Source of the DNA: Firmicutes bacterium ASF500
GTDB taxonomy: Bacteria; Bacillota; Clostridia; Oscillospirales; Oscillospiraceae
Length of the DNA stretch: 64,000 nucleotides
NCBI GenBank assembly: GCA_000492175.2
Contig: CP097573.1
Span: 2,232,001 to 2,296,000, forward strand
Reading direction: 5' to 3'
Made by a program: the position numbers and the translations under genes. Below the pieces are notes generated by a model. It did not search any database. It had not been told where the DNA came from and saw nothing but the letters and a program-made list of their open reading frames with translations. How positions within the stretch are numbered: the first letter of the stretch is position 1; every line of letters starts with the position of its first letter. Below, in pieces: positions 23,980-32,561 of the stretch.

Positions 23980-25038
23980 TCAGCTGAGGGGAAGCTCATA
24001 GTCCCCCATGCGGATGGCGGCAAAATCGCTGGGATCGGTGAGGCCGATGAAGTGGACGGTGGTCCAGACCTCCTCGTTTTCGATTCCGCCCCCGCCGCTG
24101 GTAAGGCCCATCAGGCTGACCCGTTTCTCACTGCCGTCTCTGGTGACCAGCCGGGTATCCTTTACCATATCCTCATAGTAGGGGTAGTCCATCCCCTTGG
24201 CCTCCAGGCTCAGGGAGAAGGTGGAAAGGGTGGCGGAAATGTTCACGTCTCCTTCCTCCAGGGCGGCGTGGAGGGCCTGGGGCCCGTCGTAGGCGGGCTG
24301 GAAGGTGACAATAGCCGGGTGGTCGGTGACGGCGCTCCTGATCCCGTCCTCCGCCTCGGTGCAGGGGGGCGTTACCAAGATAGTGAGGGGCTGTGCGGTG
24401 AAATCCACATCCTCGCCGGCATCAACGCTGAAGCAGAAGGTCAGGACATCCTCCACTGCCTCACCGCTGAAGGAGCCAGAGCTTTCGTCCTTACTGAGCC
24501 GGAAGGGCCAAAGGGGGTTGTCCTCGCTCTGCAAATAATCCGAGCTAAAGGCTTTCCAGTCCGTCCAGTCCTGTCTGGCCCAGTCCACCTGGCAGGCGTC
24601 CCGCAGCTCCTCCCAGGTGTAGCTCCCGGTGCCATAATAGTAAACCTCGGGGAAATCATACCCCTCTCGGGGCGAGCCCTCGGGCAGCCGGTACTCCAGA
24701 ATATAGTGGATGGTTTTGTCGCTGCACAGGGCCTGGGTCACGGTGAGGGACACGTCGTCGCAGACGGAGGTAACATTCACCTCCTGGAACACCGCCCCGC
24801 CCAGGGCGGACAGGGCCGCTCCGGGCCCGAAGCGGCGGATAAACAGGGGGTCCCAGATGGTGGTGGCGCTGGTGGCCAGCAGGAGGACCGCCGCCAGCAG
24901 GAGCACCGCCGTCTTTTTCCGCCGGGGCCGGTAGGTCCGGGCCCGCTCCGGCCTGGCCGAGCGCACGCCTTTCTCCAAGCGCTCCCGCAGGCCCTCGTCG
25001 GGGGCGCAGTGCTCCATCGCGTCGTGATACCGATTCAT
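23980..25038 (-). CDS. Membrane anti-sigma factor-like protein (DUF4179 type)
   Basis: 352 residues from ATG 25038, which overlaps the sigma-factor stop as ATGA. The cytoplasmic N-terminus (about 1-45, with ERLEKGVRSARPERARTYRP) would hold the sigma factor; one membrane helix covers about 50-68 (TAVLLLAAVLLLATSATTIW). The extracellular part is strand-rich and acidic, without a recognised sensor motif. This matches anti-sigma proteins of the DUF4179 kind encoded after ECF sigma genes in Clostridia. The signal is unknown. Confidence 0.8.
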   Translation of the reverse strand: MNRYHDAMEHCAPDEGLRERLEKGVRSARPERARTYRPRRKKTAVLLLAAVLLLATSATTIWDPLFIRRFGPGAALSALGGAVFQEVNVTSVCDDVSLTVTQALCSDKTIHYILEYRLPEGSPREGYDFPEVYYYGTGSYTWEELRDACQVDWARQDWTDWKAFSSDYLQSEDNPLWPFRLSKDESSGSFSGEAVEDVLTFCFSVDAGEDVDFTAQPLTILVTPPCTEAEDGIRSAVTDHPAIVTFQPAYDGPQALHAALEEGDVNISATLSTFSLSLEAKGMDYPYYEDMVKDTRLVTRDGSEKRVSLMGLTSGGGGIENEEVWTTVHFIGLTDPSDFAAIRMGDYELPLS

Positions 25039-25490
25039 ATAAGCTCCTTTCTCAGGGCCTCCCGGCCCCGCTTCAGCCGCATTTTTACCGCGGGCACCGT
25101 CACCCCCAGCAGCCGCGCGATCTCCTGGAGGCCGTACCCCTGGTAGTAGTGGAGGTGCAGGACGGTGCGCTGCTTCTCCGGCAGGTTGGACACCTGGTCC
25201 AGCAGGGACAGCTCCTCCGGGGGCAGGGACACCCCCGCCGCCGCCGCCAGGGGCAGCTCCGACCGGCGGGAACGCCGCCACTCACCCCGGCACAGGTTCA
25301 GCGCCACCTGGTAGAGCCAGCTTCGCTCGTGCTCCGGGGACTTGAACTTCGGGGCCTGATACAGCCGCTTTACAAAGACGTCCTGCAGTACGTCCTCCGC
25401 GTCCGCCGGGTTTTTCATTTGCAGCAGGCAGAAGCGGTACAGCGACGGGCCGTAGGTCTCATACACCCGGTCAAACAGCGCCTGATCCAT
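25035..25490 (-). CDS. ECF-type RNA polymerase sigma factor
   Basis: 151 residues with sigma region 2 (about 5-70: LYRFCLLQMKNPADAEDVLQ, DVFVKRLYQ) and region 4 (about 100-150: LPEKQRTVLHLHYYQGYG, QEIARLLGVTVPAVKMRLKR). Group IV, lacking regions 1 and 3. GGAGGTG lies before the ATG. Translationally coupled to the anti-sigma gene. A TGTTACC-N-GACGTA element upstream suggests autoregulation. Confidence 0.92.
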   Translation of the reverse strand: MDQALFDRVYETYGPSLYRFCLLQMKNPADAEDVLQDVFVKRLYQAPKFKSPEHERSWLYQVALNLCRGEWRRSRRSELPLAAAAGVSLPPEELSLLDQVSNLPEKQRTVLHLHYYQGYGLQEIARLLGVTVPAVKMRLKRGREALRKELI

Positions 25491-25520
25491 GGGCTCACCT
25501 CCTTGTTCCTCTGTCTGTAT

Positions 25521-25547
25521 TACGTCTCAGCGGGGCAAAAGGTAACA
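25521..25547 (-). promoter_or_regulatory. Candidate ECF autoregulatory promoter
   Basis: Minus-strand TGTTACC (25547-25541) and GACGTA (25526-25521), separated by 14 bases. The layout resembles the TGTAACC / CGTC promoters of clostridial ECF factors. It also overlaps the terminator T-tract of the gene upstream. Confidence 0.35.
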
Positions 25548-25579
25548 AAAAATTCTCCGGCGGGGCCGGAGAATTTTTT
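25547..25579 (-). terminator. Strong terminator after the EFR1-type gene
   Basis: 14-bp stem (25547-25560 with 25566-25579) flanked by A6 and T6, three bases beyond the stop codon on the minus strand. Confidence 0.9.
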
Positions 25580-25582
25580 CGG

Positions 25583-26395
25583 TCAAAGCATGATCTGATT
25601 GTCCGCCCGCCGGGTGTAGTTCTGCTCCAGCATGGACACATGGGAGAGGAAGTCCGGGTCCTCAAAGAACTTGGCCCGCCGGGTACACTTGCGGACGCAG
25701 GCCTGACACTTGACGCACAGCCCCACCGCGTCCATGGTCTTGGGGTCGATGCTGCCCATGGGGCAGGCCCGGGCGCAGGCCCCGCAGTAGCAGCACTTCT
25801 CCCAGTGGGTGAGGGGCTTTGCCTTTAAAAACCTGGCGGGGGTTCCGTCCACCTTCAGGGGGGTGTAGTAGGGCCCGATCTCGCTCCGGTCCAGCTCCAG
25901 GGGAGGCAGCTCCTCCCCTGCCAGCTTTTCCGCGATTTTGGCGGCAAAGTCGGCCATCTGGGCCAGGTCGTCCCCGTCGGGACGGCCCTCCCCCACCTGG
26001 TCGGAGAAGGCGTGCCGTCCGGCGAAGGCCGCTCCCCCGGCCAGTTGGAAGCCGTTGCCCTCCAGAAGCAGGGCCAGCTCCCGCAGGGCCTCGTCGGGAC
26101 TGCGGTTGCCAAAGACGCAGATGGGCAGGGCAATGGCCCCATCCCCGAAAATCTTGGCCTGATACTCGGGCATCAGCTTGTTGGGCAGCCGGCCTGCGTA
26201 CACCGGCGAGGCCATCACCAGCAGCTCGCCGGGGCCGAAGCGGCGCTCGCCCTCCCGCTCAGCGGGCTTGGTGAAGGGGATATACTCCGGCTTCAGACCC
26301 AGCCTCTTGCCCAGCTCCCCGGCTACATACCGGGCAATTTTCTCCGTCCCGCCGGTGGGGCTGAAATACAGGGCGGAAAGCTTCTTGATGTTCAT
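25583..26395 (-). CDS. EFR1-type flavodoxin/ferredoxin fusion protein
   Basis: Probable electron carrier: 270 residues with an N-terminal flavodoxin-like FMN domain (ALYFSPTGGTEKIARYV, then VMASPVYAGRLPNKL) and a C-terminal pair of 4Fe-4S motifs, CCYCGACARACP and CVKCQACVRKC. ATG 26395 is supported by GGAGGAG eight bases upstream. It follows ileS by 41 bases on the same strand and may share its T-box-controlled transcript. The redox partner is unknown. Confidence 0.88.
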   Translation of the reverse strand: MNIKKLSALYFSPTGGTEKIARYVAGELGKRLGLKPEYIPFTKPAEREGERRFGPGELLVMASPVYAGRLPNKLMPEYQAKIFGDGAIALPICVFGNRSPDEALRELALLLEGNGFQLAGGAAFAGRHAFSDQVGEGRPDGDDLAQMADFAAKIAEKLAGEELPPLELDRSEIGPYYTPLKVDGTPARFLKAKPLTHWEKCCYCGACARACPMGSIDPKTMDAVGLCVKCQACVRKCTRRAKFFEDPDFLSHVSMLEQNYTRRADNQIML

Positions 26396-26436
26396 AACAA
26401 TCTCCTCCTCACAGCGTTCGTTGGACCTCCGGGCGC

Positions 26437-29211
26437 TCACTCCACCTCGACGGCGGGCACGACCTTTGCGCACCGGGGGCAGAGGGTGGGGTGTTTGGTG
26501 TCGGAGCCCACGGTGGGCAGGACCTTCCAGCACCGCTCGCACTTCTGGCCCTGAGCGGGGGCGACCTCCACAGTCAGCGCACCCTCGCCCTTTTCCAGGG
26601 ATACCTGGGAGACGATGAACACGTCCGCCATACTGTCCTCGTCCATCTCGGGCAGAAGGAAACGGTCCGGGTCGGCCGTCTTCAGAGTCACCCTGGCCTC
26701 CAGGCTCTTGCCGATCTTCTTCTCGTTCCGGGCCTGCTCCAGGGCGGCGTTAACCGTGTCCCGGGTCTTGATGATCTCCTCCCAGCGCTCCATAGCGGCC
26801 TCGTCCAGGGCGTACTCGGCAAAGGGCTTGTTCATCTCGTTGAGGAGCACATTCCGGGGGTCGTCGCCCTCGCGGTGGGGCATCGCCAGCCAGATCTCGT
26901 CGCAGGTAAAGGCCAGGATGGGGGCGAAGAGCTTGGTCATGGTGTCCAGAATCAGGAACAGGGCGGTCTGGGCGGAGCGGCGGAGGAGCCCGTCCTTCTC
27001 CTCGCAGTACAGCCGGTCCTTGATGATATCCAGATAGAAGGAGGACAGCTCCACCACGCAGAAGTCGTTGATGGCATGGGAGACCACATGGTACTCGAAG
27101 TTGTCATAGGCGGCAAAGCACTTCTCAATGAGCTGGTTCAGCTTGGTGACCGCCCACCGGTCCAGCTCCACCATCTCCTCGGGCTTGACCAGATTGTTGG
27201 GGTCGAAGCCGTCCAGGTTGCCCAGGCAGTACCGGGCGGTGTTGCGGAATTTCAGATAGTTCTGGGACAGCTGCTTGAAGATGTTGTCGGAGCAGCGCAC
27301 GTCCACGTGGTAGTCGGCGGAGCCGGCCCACAGGCGGATCAGGTCCGCACCGTACTTTTTAAAGATGTCGGCGGGGTCCACGCCGTTGCCCAGGGACTTG
27401 TGCATGGCCTTGCCCTCGCCGTCCACGGTCCAGCCGTGGGTGACGCACTCCTTGAAGGGAGCGCCCTTGCCCAGCGCGCCCACGGCGGTGAGCAGGGAGG
27501 ACTGGAACCAGCCCCGGTACTGGTCCAGACCCTCCATATAGACGGTGGCGGGCCAGAAGCCCTGGTCCTTCTGCATGGAGGCGAAGTGGGTGGAGCCGGA
27601 GTCAAACCAGCCGTCCAGGGTGTCCTCCTCCTTGGTGAAGCCGGACTTGCTCCCGCAGTGGGGGCAGGCGAAGTCCTTGGGGAGGATGTCCGCCGCCTCG
27701 GTCTCATACCAGGCGTTGGAGCCCTTTTCGCCGAACAGGGCGGACACGGCGGCGATGGTCTCGTCGGTGCAGATGGGCTTGCCGCAGTCGGCGCAGTAGA
27801 ACACCGGGATGGGCAGGCCCCACCGGCGCTGGCGGCTGATGCACCAGTCGGTCCGCTCCTGAATCATGGATTTCATCCGGTCGATGCCCCAGCCGGGCAC
27901 CCAGCGCACCTCCTCGCAGGCGGCGACGGCGGCGTCCTTAAAGGACTCCACCGAGCAGAACCACTGGGGGGTGGCCCGGAAGATGATGGGCTTCTTGCAC
28001 CGCCAGCAGTGGGGGTAGGAGTGGACGATGTCCTCGCTGGCGAACAGGGTCCCGTTCTCCTTCATGTCGGCCAGAATGACGGGGTTGCTCTCCTCGGTCT
28101 TCATGCCGGCGTACTTGCCGGCGTAGTCGGTGTGGCGGCCCCGGTCGTCCACGGGGACCACCATCTCGATCTTGTACCGCTTGCAGGTCTCGTAGTCGTC
28201 CGCGCCGAAGCCGGGGGCGGTGTGGACGCAGCCCGTGCCGCTGTCCATGGTGACGTACTCGGCGGTGCACAGCTGGCTGGTCTTGTCCAGGAAGGGGTGC
28301 TGGGCCAGCATATATTCAAAGTCCTGGCCCTGGAAGGTGGCGACGGTCTCATAGTGCTCCACGCCGCCGATTTTCATGACCTTCTCGCAGAGGGCCTCGG
28401 CCAGAATATACATCTCGCCATTGTCCGCCTTCACCAGCACGTAGCTGTCCCGGGGGTGGAGGGCGATGGCCAGGTTGCCGGGCAGGGTCCAGATGGTGGT
28501 GGTCCAGATGAGGAAGTACATCTTCGAGATGTCGCCGTACTGCCCCAGCTTGCCCTGGTCGTCCTTCACCTGGAACTTCACGTAGACGGTAGTGACCGGG
28601 TCGTCCTGGTACTCAATCTCCGCCTCGGCCAGGGCGGTCTCGTCGTGGGGGCACCAGTACACCGGCTTGAGGCCCTTGTAGATATAGCCGTTTTTGTACA
28701 TCGCCCCGAAAATTTTCACTTCCTCGGCCTCGAAGCCGGGGTTCATGGTGAGGTAGGGGTTCTCCCAGTCGCCGATGACGCCCATGCGCTTAAAACCCTC
28801 CCGCTGTACGTCCACGTAGTGCTGGGCGAACTCATGACAGGCGGTGCGGAACTCGGGGACGGACATGGCCTTGCGGTTGAGCTTGTTCTGCTTGATGATG
28901 GCGCTCTCGATGGGCATACCGTGGTTGTCCCAGCCGGGGATGTAGGGGGTGAGGTAGCCCCGCATAGCGGCGGCGCGGGTGATGAAGTCCTTGATGGACT
29001 TGTTCAGGGCGTGGCCCATGTGGAGCGCGCCGTTGGAGAAGGGAGGGCCGTCGTGGAGGGAGTACAGGGGCTTGCCCTCGTTCTTTTTCAGCAGCTCATG
29101 GTAGAGGTCCATGTCCTCCCACCGCTTGAGCATGTCGGGCTCCCGGGCGGGCAGCCCCGCCCGCATGGGAAAGCCGGTTTTTGGCAGATTGATGGTCTTG
29201 TTGTAGTCCAT
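26437..29211 (-). CDS. ileS: Isoleucine-tRNA ligase
   Basis: Charges tRNA-Ile. 924 residues: class Ia Rossmann fold with HMGH (64-67) as the HIGH motif, the CP1 editing domain, an anticodon-binding domain and a C-terminal zinc finger (CERCW ... CPRCAK). The usual KMSKSLGN motif reads AMHKSLGN (near 602): the catalytic second Lys is kept while the first Lys and the Ser are replaced. AAGGAG precedes the ATG. It lies 46 bases after a YwqG-like gene, downstream of an isoleucine-type T-box, so regulation by uncharged tRNA-Ile is expected. Confidence 0.96.
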   Translation of the reverse strand: MDYNKTINLPKTGFPMRAGLPAREPDMLKRWEDMDLYHELLKKNEGKPLYSLHDGPPFSNGALHMGHALNKSIKDFITRAAAMRGYLTPYIPGWDNHGMPIESAIIKQNKLNRKAMSVPEFRTACHEFAQHYVDVQREGFKRMGVIGDWENPYLTMNPGFEAEEVKIFGAMYKNGYIYKGLKPVYWCPHDETALAEAEIEYQDDPVTTVYVKFQVKDDQGKLGQYGDISKMYFLIWTTTIWTLPGNLAIALHPRDSYVLVKADNGEMYILAEALCEKVMKIGGVEHYETVATFQGQDFEYMLAQHPFLDKTSQLCTAEYVTMDSGTGCVHTAPGFGADDYETCKRYKIEMVVPVDDRGRHTDYAGKYAGMKTEESNPVILADMKENGTLFASEDIVHSYPHCWRCKKPIIFRATPQWFCSVESFKDAAVAACEEVRWVPGWGIDRMKSMIQERTDWCISRQRRWGLPIPVFYCADCGKPICTDETIAAVSALFGEKGSNAWYETEAADILPKDFACPHCGSKSGFTKEEDTLDGWFDSGSTHFASMQKDQGFWPATVYMEGLDQYRGWFQSSLLTAVGALGKGAPFKECVTHGWTVDGEGKAMHKSLGNGVDPADIFKKYGADLIRLWAGSADYHVDVRCSDNIFKQLSQNYLKFRNTARYCLGNLDGFDPNNLVKPEEMVELDRWAVTKLNQLIEKCFAAYDNFEYHVVSHAINDFCVVELSSFYLDIIKDRLYCEEKDGLLRRSAQTALFLILDTMTKLFAPILAFTCDEIWLAMPHREGDDPRNVLLNEMNKPFAEYALDEAAMERWEEIIKTRDTVNAALEQARNEKKIGKSLEARVTLKTADPDRFLLPEMDEDSMADVFIVSQVSLEKGEGALTVEVAPAQGQKCERCWKVLPTVGSDTKHPTLCPRCAKVVPAVEVE

Positions 29212-29257
29212 TTTGTATTACTCCTTTATGATATTACAGATTTATAATCGCAAAAGT

Positions 29258-30286
29258 TCAGGTGCATGCCCACTGGGCCAAAATGCGGGAGAAATCCCGC
29301 TTCTTCAAATCCTCCGCCCGAATCAGCAGATTCAGGGAACCGCAGCCGCCCAGATACAGGTCCATGTCGTCCATCTCCCCCGCCGGGAAATCGGTAAAAT
29401 CGTCATCCAGCTGGAAGAGCAGGGTGTCCCAGGCGGTCCGGGCCAGGGCTTTCTGTACCTCCTCCCGGGGGATGTTGCATTGCTTCAACAGCTCCTCCGT
29501 CATGCCCCGATAGGGGTTTTCCCGGGGGTCGCTCTGGTAATACCGGGGGTGTCCGCCAATCTTGCAGCCGCCCCGCTTCATCTGCTCCTCCAGACGGTCC
29601 AGCGCCTCCCGCTCCTCCGGGACGTCGGAGCGCATCCGGTAGGTGTCGAACTCCTTCGGGTCCGCATCGGGCAGGCGGGCCTTCAAGGCGGCGGTAAAGA
29701 GTTCGTTGAAGAGGTATTCCTCGTCGCCCACGCCCTCCTGTTTCGCCGGCCGGAAGGTCATCTTCAGCGGCACATTGGGGCAGCGCCATAGTTCAACATG
29801 CCCGTTTTCAATATCCTGCAAGTCGATCTTGTGGGCGGGGCGAGGCATATTTTTCTTACTGGCCTCCTCCCAAGGGACAGCCATTTTCGACGCGCACTCC
29901 TCCAGGGTGACGGTCCTGTCAACCTCCGGATAGTAGATAATCTTCCAGTCGTCCTGAGGGGTGCCCTCCCCGGTATCCTCTCCGCACAGGCCAAAGTCAT
30001 CAACGCCCCAGTCGGACAAAAATATCTGTAAAATGCCTGATTCTGGGAAGTTATCCATAGGGGGCACTTGAGAAAAATTGATCTGGGCGCACAGCCAGAG
30101 CTGGTTCCCGTCCTCGTCGGCGGGGATGTTCGCATTGTGGGGCACATAGGGCACGCCGCCCAGATGACTGTCCGCCACGCCGAAGGGCTCTTTGCTGAAC
30201 TCCAGGTAACAGGCGGGCTGCCTGCTCTGTTTCTGAATCTGATCCACAATCTCCTGGCACAGCTGGATTTTTTCCATGTTGGTCAT
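29258..30286 (-). CDS. YwqG-family (DUF1963) protein
   Basis: 342 residues from ATG 30286 (AAGGAG ten bases upstream). Family features seen are SHLGGVPYVPHNANIPADED near the N-terminus and, toward the C-terminus, CKIGGHPRYYQSDP and LLFQLDDDF followed by DLYLGGCGSLNLLI. Cytoplasmic, no signal. The biochemical role of the family is not established. It is the first gene after the T-box and precedes ileS, an unusual position that puts it under amino-acid control. Confidence 0.82.
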   Translation of the reverse strand: MTNMEKIQLCQEIVDQIQKQSRQPACYLEFSKEPFGVADSHLGGVPYVPHNANIPADEDGNQLWLCAQINFSQVPPMDNFPESGILQIFLSDWGVDDFGLCGEDTGEGTPQDDWKIIYYPEVDRTVTLEECASKMAVPWEEASKKNMPRPAHKIDLQDIENGHVELWRCPNVPLKMTFRPAKQEGVGDEEYLFNELFTAALKARLPDADPKEFDTYRMRSDVPEEREALDRLEEQMKRGGCKIGGHPRYYQSDPRENPYRGMTEELLKQCNIPREEVQKALARTAWDTLLFQLDDDFTDFPAGEMDDMDLYLGGCGSLNLLIRAEDLKKRDFSRILAQWACT

Positions 30287-30309
30287 CTGCTTCCAACTCC
30301 TTTTCGCAA

Positions 30310-30566
30310 AATAAAAACGCCCCTGTCTCGGTAAAGAGACAAAGGCGAAAACCTCTGCGGTACCACTCTTCTTGCCGGGGCACAAAATCCCGGCCACTCA
30401 AGGCAGGCCCGGTAACGGGGGCCGGACGGGGAGGCTTACTGCAAGTTCAGCCCCCTGCTCCAAGGTGATCTTCGCCGCTCCCTCCCGTCCGCCTCGCACC
30501 AAACGGCGGCTCTCTTCGCGTATCGGGGGCGGGTACTCGTCCTTTTCCGCACATTTTTCATATGTG
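30310..30566 (-). promoter_or_regulatory. T-box riboswitch, isoleucine type
   Basis: Leader of about 255 nt. The T-box motif AGAGTGGTACCGC is at 30369-30357 (minus strand). It is followed by an intrinsic terminator stem (30346-30336 with 30329-30319) and a T-rich tail TTTTTATTTT. The 5' part has the GGACGAGTA and AGAGAGCCGCCG elements usual for Stem I. An ATC triplet at 30469-30467 in GCGAAGATCACC is a plausible isoleucine specifier. With low tRNA-Ile charging, read-through would induce the ywqG-like gene, ileS and perhaps the EFR1-type gene. Confidence 0.88.
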
Positions 30567-30572
30567 TTCCAT

Positions 30573-30601
30573 ATCTTATCCGGTTTTGTCCGGGTTGTCA
30601 A
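30573..30601 (-). promoter_or_regulatory. Promoter of the T-box leader
   Basis: Minus-strand TTGACA (30601-30596), 17 bases, TAAGAT (30578-30573). Confidence 0.75.
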
Positions 30602-30632
30602 GGGTTTTTGGAATTTCCTTGCCCGGAAATGG

Positions 30633-30661
30633 TTGCGAATTTTCCAAATATCCGATATAAT
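30633..30661 (+). promoter_or_regulatory. Promoter of the YmdB-like gene
   Basis: TTGCGA (30633-30638), 17 bases, TATAAT (30656-30661), back to back with the T-box promoter. Confidence 0.7.
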
Positions 30662-30701
30662 AAAGTGTCAAATTCTGAGCTGGCCCAAAGGAGGGCTTTT
30701 T

Positions 30702-31478
30702 ATGCTGTTACATGTATTAGCCATCGGCGACGTGGTGGGCGAGGGGGGGCAGGATATCCTGTCCCGCCGCCTGCCGGAGCTGCGGGAGCGGCTGGGGGTC
30801 CACTTCTGCGTGGTCAATGGGGAGAACGCCTCCGGGGTGGGCATCACCCCAGCCCAGGCCCGGCGGATTCTGGAGGCCGGGGCGGATGTGATTACCCTGG
30901 GCAACCACACCTGGAACCGCATCCAGATCGGGGCTTTTCTGGACAAGGAGCCGCGCATCCTCCGCCCCGCCAACTACGCCGGCCGGGTCCCGGGCCGGGG
31001 GGCCGGGGTGTACCGGTGCCAGGGGCTGGACATCCTGGTGATGAACCTGATGGGCCGGGTGGACCTGAACGCCAACCTGGACAGCCCCTTCAAGGCGGCC
31101 AACTTCCTGCTCAGCCGGGAGCGGTATGACCTGGTTCTGGTGGACTTCCACGCCGAGGCCACCAGCGAGAAGGGGGCTATGGGCTGGCACCTGGACGGCC
31201 GGGCGGCGGCGGTGTGGGGCACCCACACCCACGTGCCCACGGCGGACTGCCAGGTCCTGCCCCAGGGCACCGGCTTCGTCACCGACCTGGGGATGACCGG
31301 TCCGGTCCGCTCGGTGCTGGGCATCAAGCCGGAGAACTCCCTGAACCTGTTTCTGGGCGGGCTCCCCCGGCGGTATGAGGAGGCCGAAGGAAACTGTAAG
31401 CTCAACGGATGCCTGTTTGCCATTGACACGGAGAAAAAGAAATGCGTCGATGTGACGCGGACGGATATTATCGAGTGA
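30702..31478 (+). CDS. YmdB-family metallophosphoesterase
   Basis: 258 residues, beginning with the family's conserved IGDVVGEGGQDIL and containing VVNGENASGVG, LGNHTWN, DFHAEATSEK and GTHTHVPTAD, the metal-binding pattern of YmdB (TIGR00282-type) phosphodiesterases. Bacillus YmdB cleaves 2',3'-cyclic nucleotides and affects biofilm and motility choices. ATG 30702 follows AAAGGAGGG. The next gene starts ten bases downstream, so it probably heads an operon with the nuclease pair. Confidence 0.9.
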   Translation: MLLHVLAIGDVVGEGGQDILSRRLPELRERLGVHFCVVNGENASGVGITPAQARRILEAGADVITLGNHTWNRIQIGAFLDKEPRILRPANYAGRVPGRGAGVYRCQGLDILVMNLMGRVDLNANLDSPFKAANFLLSRERYDLVLVDFHAEATSEKGAMGWHLDGRAAAVWGTHTHVPTADCQVLPQGTGFVTDLGMTGPVRSVLGIKPENSLNLFLGGLPRRYEEAEGNCKLNGCLFAIDTEKKKCVDVTRTDIIE

Positions 31479-31487
31479 GGGAATACT

Positions 31488-32561
31488 ATGCTGAAAATCA
31501 TCCACGGGGCTGATTTCCATTTGGACAGCCCGTTCTCCGGCCTGACGCCCAAGCGGGCGGCCCAGCGGCGGGGGGAGCAGCGGGAGCTGCTGGAGCGGCT
31601 GGCCGAGCTGGCCCGGAAGAAGGGGGCCGGCCTGGTGCTGCTGGCGGGGGACCTCCTGGACTCGGAGCGGGTCTTTCCCGAGACGGCCCTGGCCCTGAGC
31701 AAGGCCCTGGCCTCCATCCCATGCCCGGTGTTCATCGCCCCGGGCAACCACGACCCCTATACCGACCGCTCCATCTGGACCGCCCTGAATTGGCCGGACA
31801 ACGTACATATCTTCCGCTCCCTCGACCTGGAGCGGGTGGACCTGCCCGGCTGTACCCTCTGGGGCCGGGCCTTCACCGGCGCCCACCAGGAGACCAGCCC
31901 CCTGGAGGGGCTGGCGGTCCCCAGCGATGGAAAGCTCCATCTGGCCGTCCTCCACGGCTGTGTGGGGGAGCGGAACGGCTACGGCCCGATCTCCCACGCC
32001 GAGATCGCCGCCAGCGGGCTGGACTATCTGGCCCTGGGCCACATCCACCAGGGCAGCGGCCTGAACAAGGAGGGGAACACCTTCTGGGCCTACCCCGGCT
32101 GTCCCGAGGGGCGGGGCTTTGACGAGCTGGGGGACAAGGGCGTGCTCTATGTGGAGGCCGAGCCCGGCCAGGTGAAGAGCCAGTTTGTCTCCCTGGCCAA
32201 GCGGCGGTATGAGATCATCACCGCCGATATCACCGGCCCCGCGGGGCCGCTGGCCGCTATTTTGGAGGTCCTGCCCGGCCGGACCAGCGACCTCATCTGC
32301 CGGCTGATTCTCACCGGCGAGGGGCCGGCCCCCGACCTGGTCAACCTGGAGCAGACCCTGGCCCCCGAGTTCTACGGCCTGACCCTCGTGGACCGCACCC
32401 GCCTGCCCCGGGACCTGTGGGCCCGGCGGGAGGAGGACACCCTGACGGGGCTGTTCCTCCGGACCATGTGGGAAAAATGTCAGGCTGAGCCGGACAACCA
32501 GGCCTTGCAGCTGGCCGCGCGGTATGGGCTGGCCGCTCTGGAAGGAGGGGAAGGGATATGA
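31488..32561 (+). CDS. YhaO/SbcD-like DNA repair metallophosphoesterase
   Basis: 357 residues with the Mre11/SbcD nuclease signature: HGADFHLDSPF, LLAGDLLDSE, APGNHDPYTD and ALGHIHQG. The C-terminal part (about 240-357) is a small cap-like domain. It overlaps the next gene by ATGA, which couples its translation to the YhaN-like ATPase. The expected role is nuclease action at DNA ends as a YhaO-YhaN complex. Confidence 0.88.
   Translation: MLKIIHGADFHLDSPFSGLTPKRAAQRRGEQRELLERLAELARKKGAGLVLLAGDLLDSERVFPETALALSKALASIPCPVFIAPGNHDPYTDRSIWTALNWPDNVHIFRSLDLERVDLPGCTLWGRAFTGAHQETSPLEGLAVPSDGKLHLAVLHGCVGERNGYGPISHAEIAASGLDYLALGHIHQGSGLNKEGNTFWAYPGCPEGRGFDELGDKGVLYVEAEPGQVKSQFVSLAKRRYEIITADITGPAGPLAAILEVLPGRTSDLICRLILTGEGPAPDLVNLEQTLAPEFYGLTLVDRTRLPRDLWARREEDTLTGLFLRTMWEKCQAEPDNQALQLAARYGLAALEGGEGI

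Noticed and set aside
26491..29247. A 918-codon plus-strand frame opposite ileS
   Set aside because: Same shadow effect: long because of codon bias on the coding strand, composed of Gly, Val, Leu, His and Gln with no domain.
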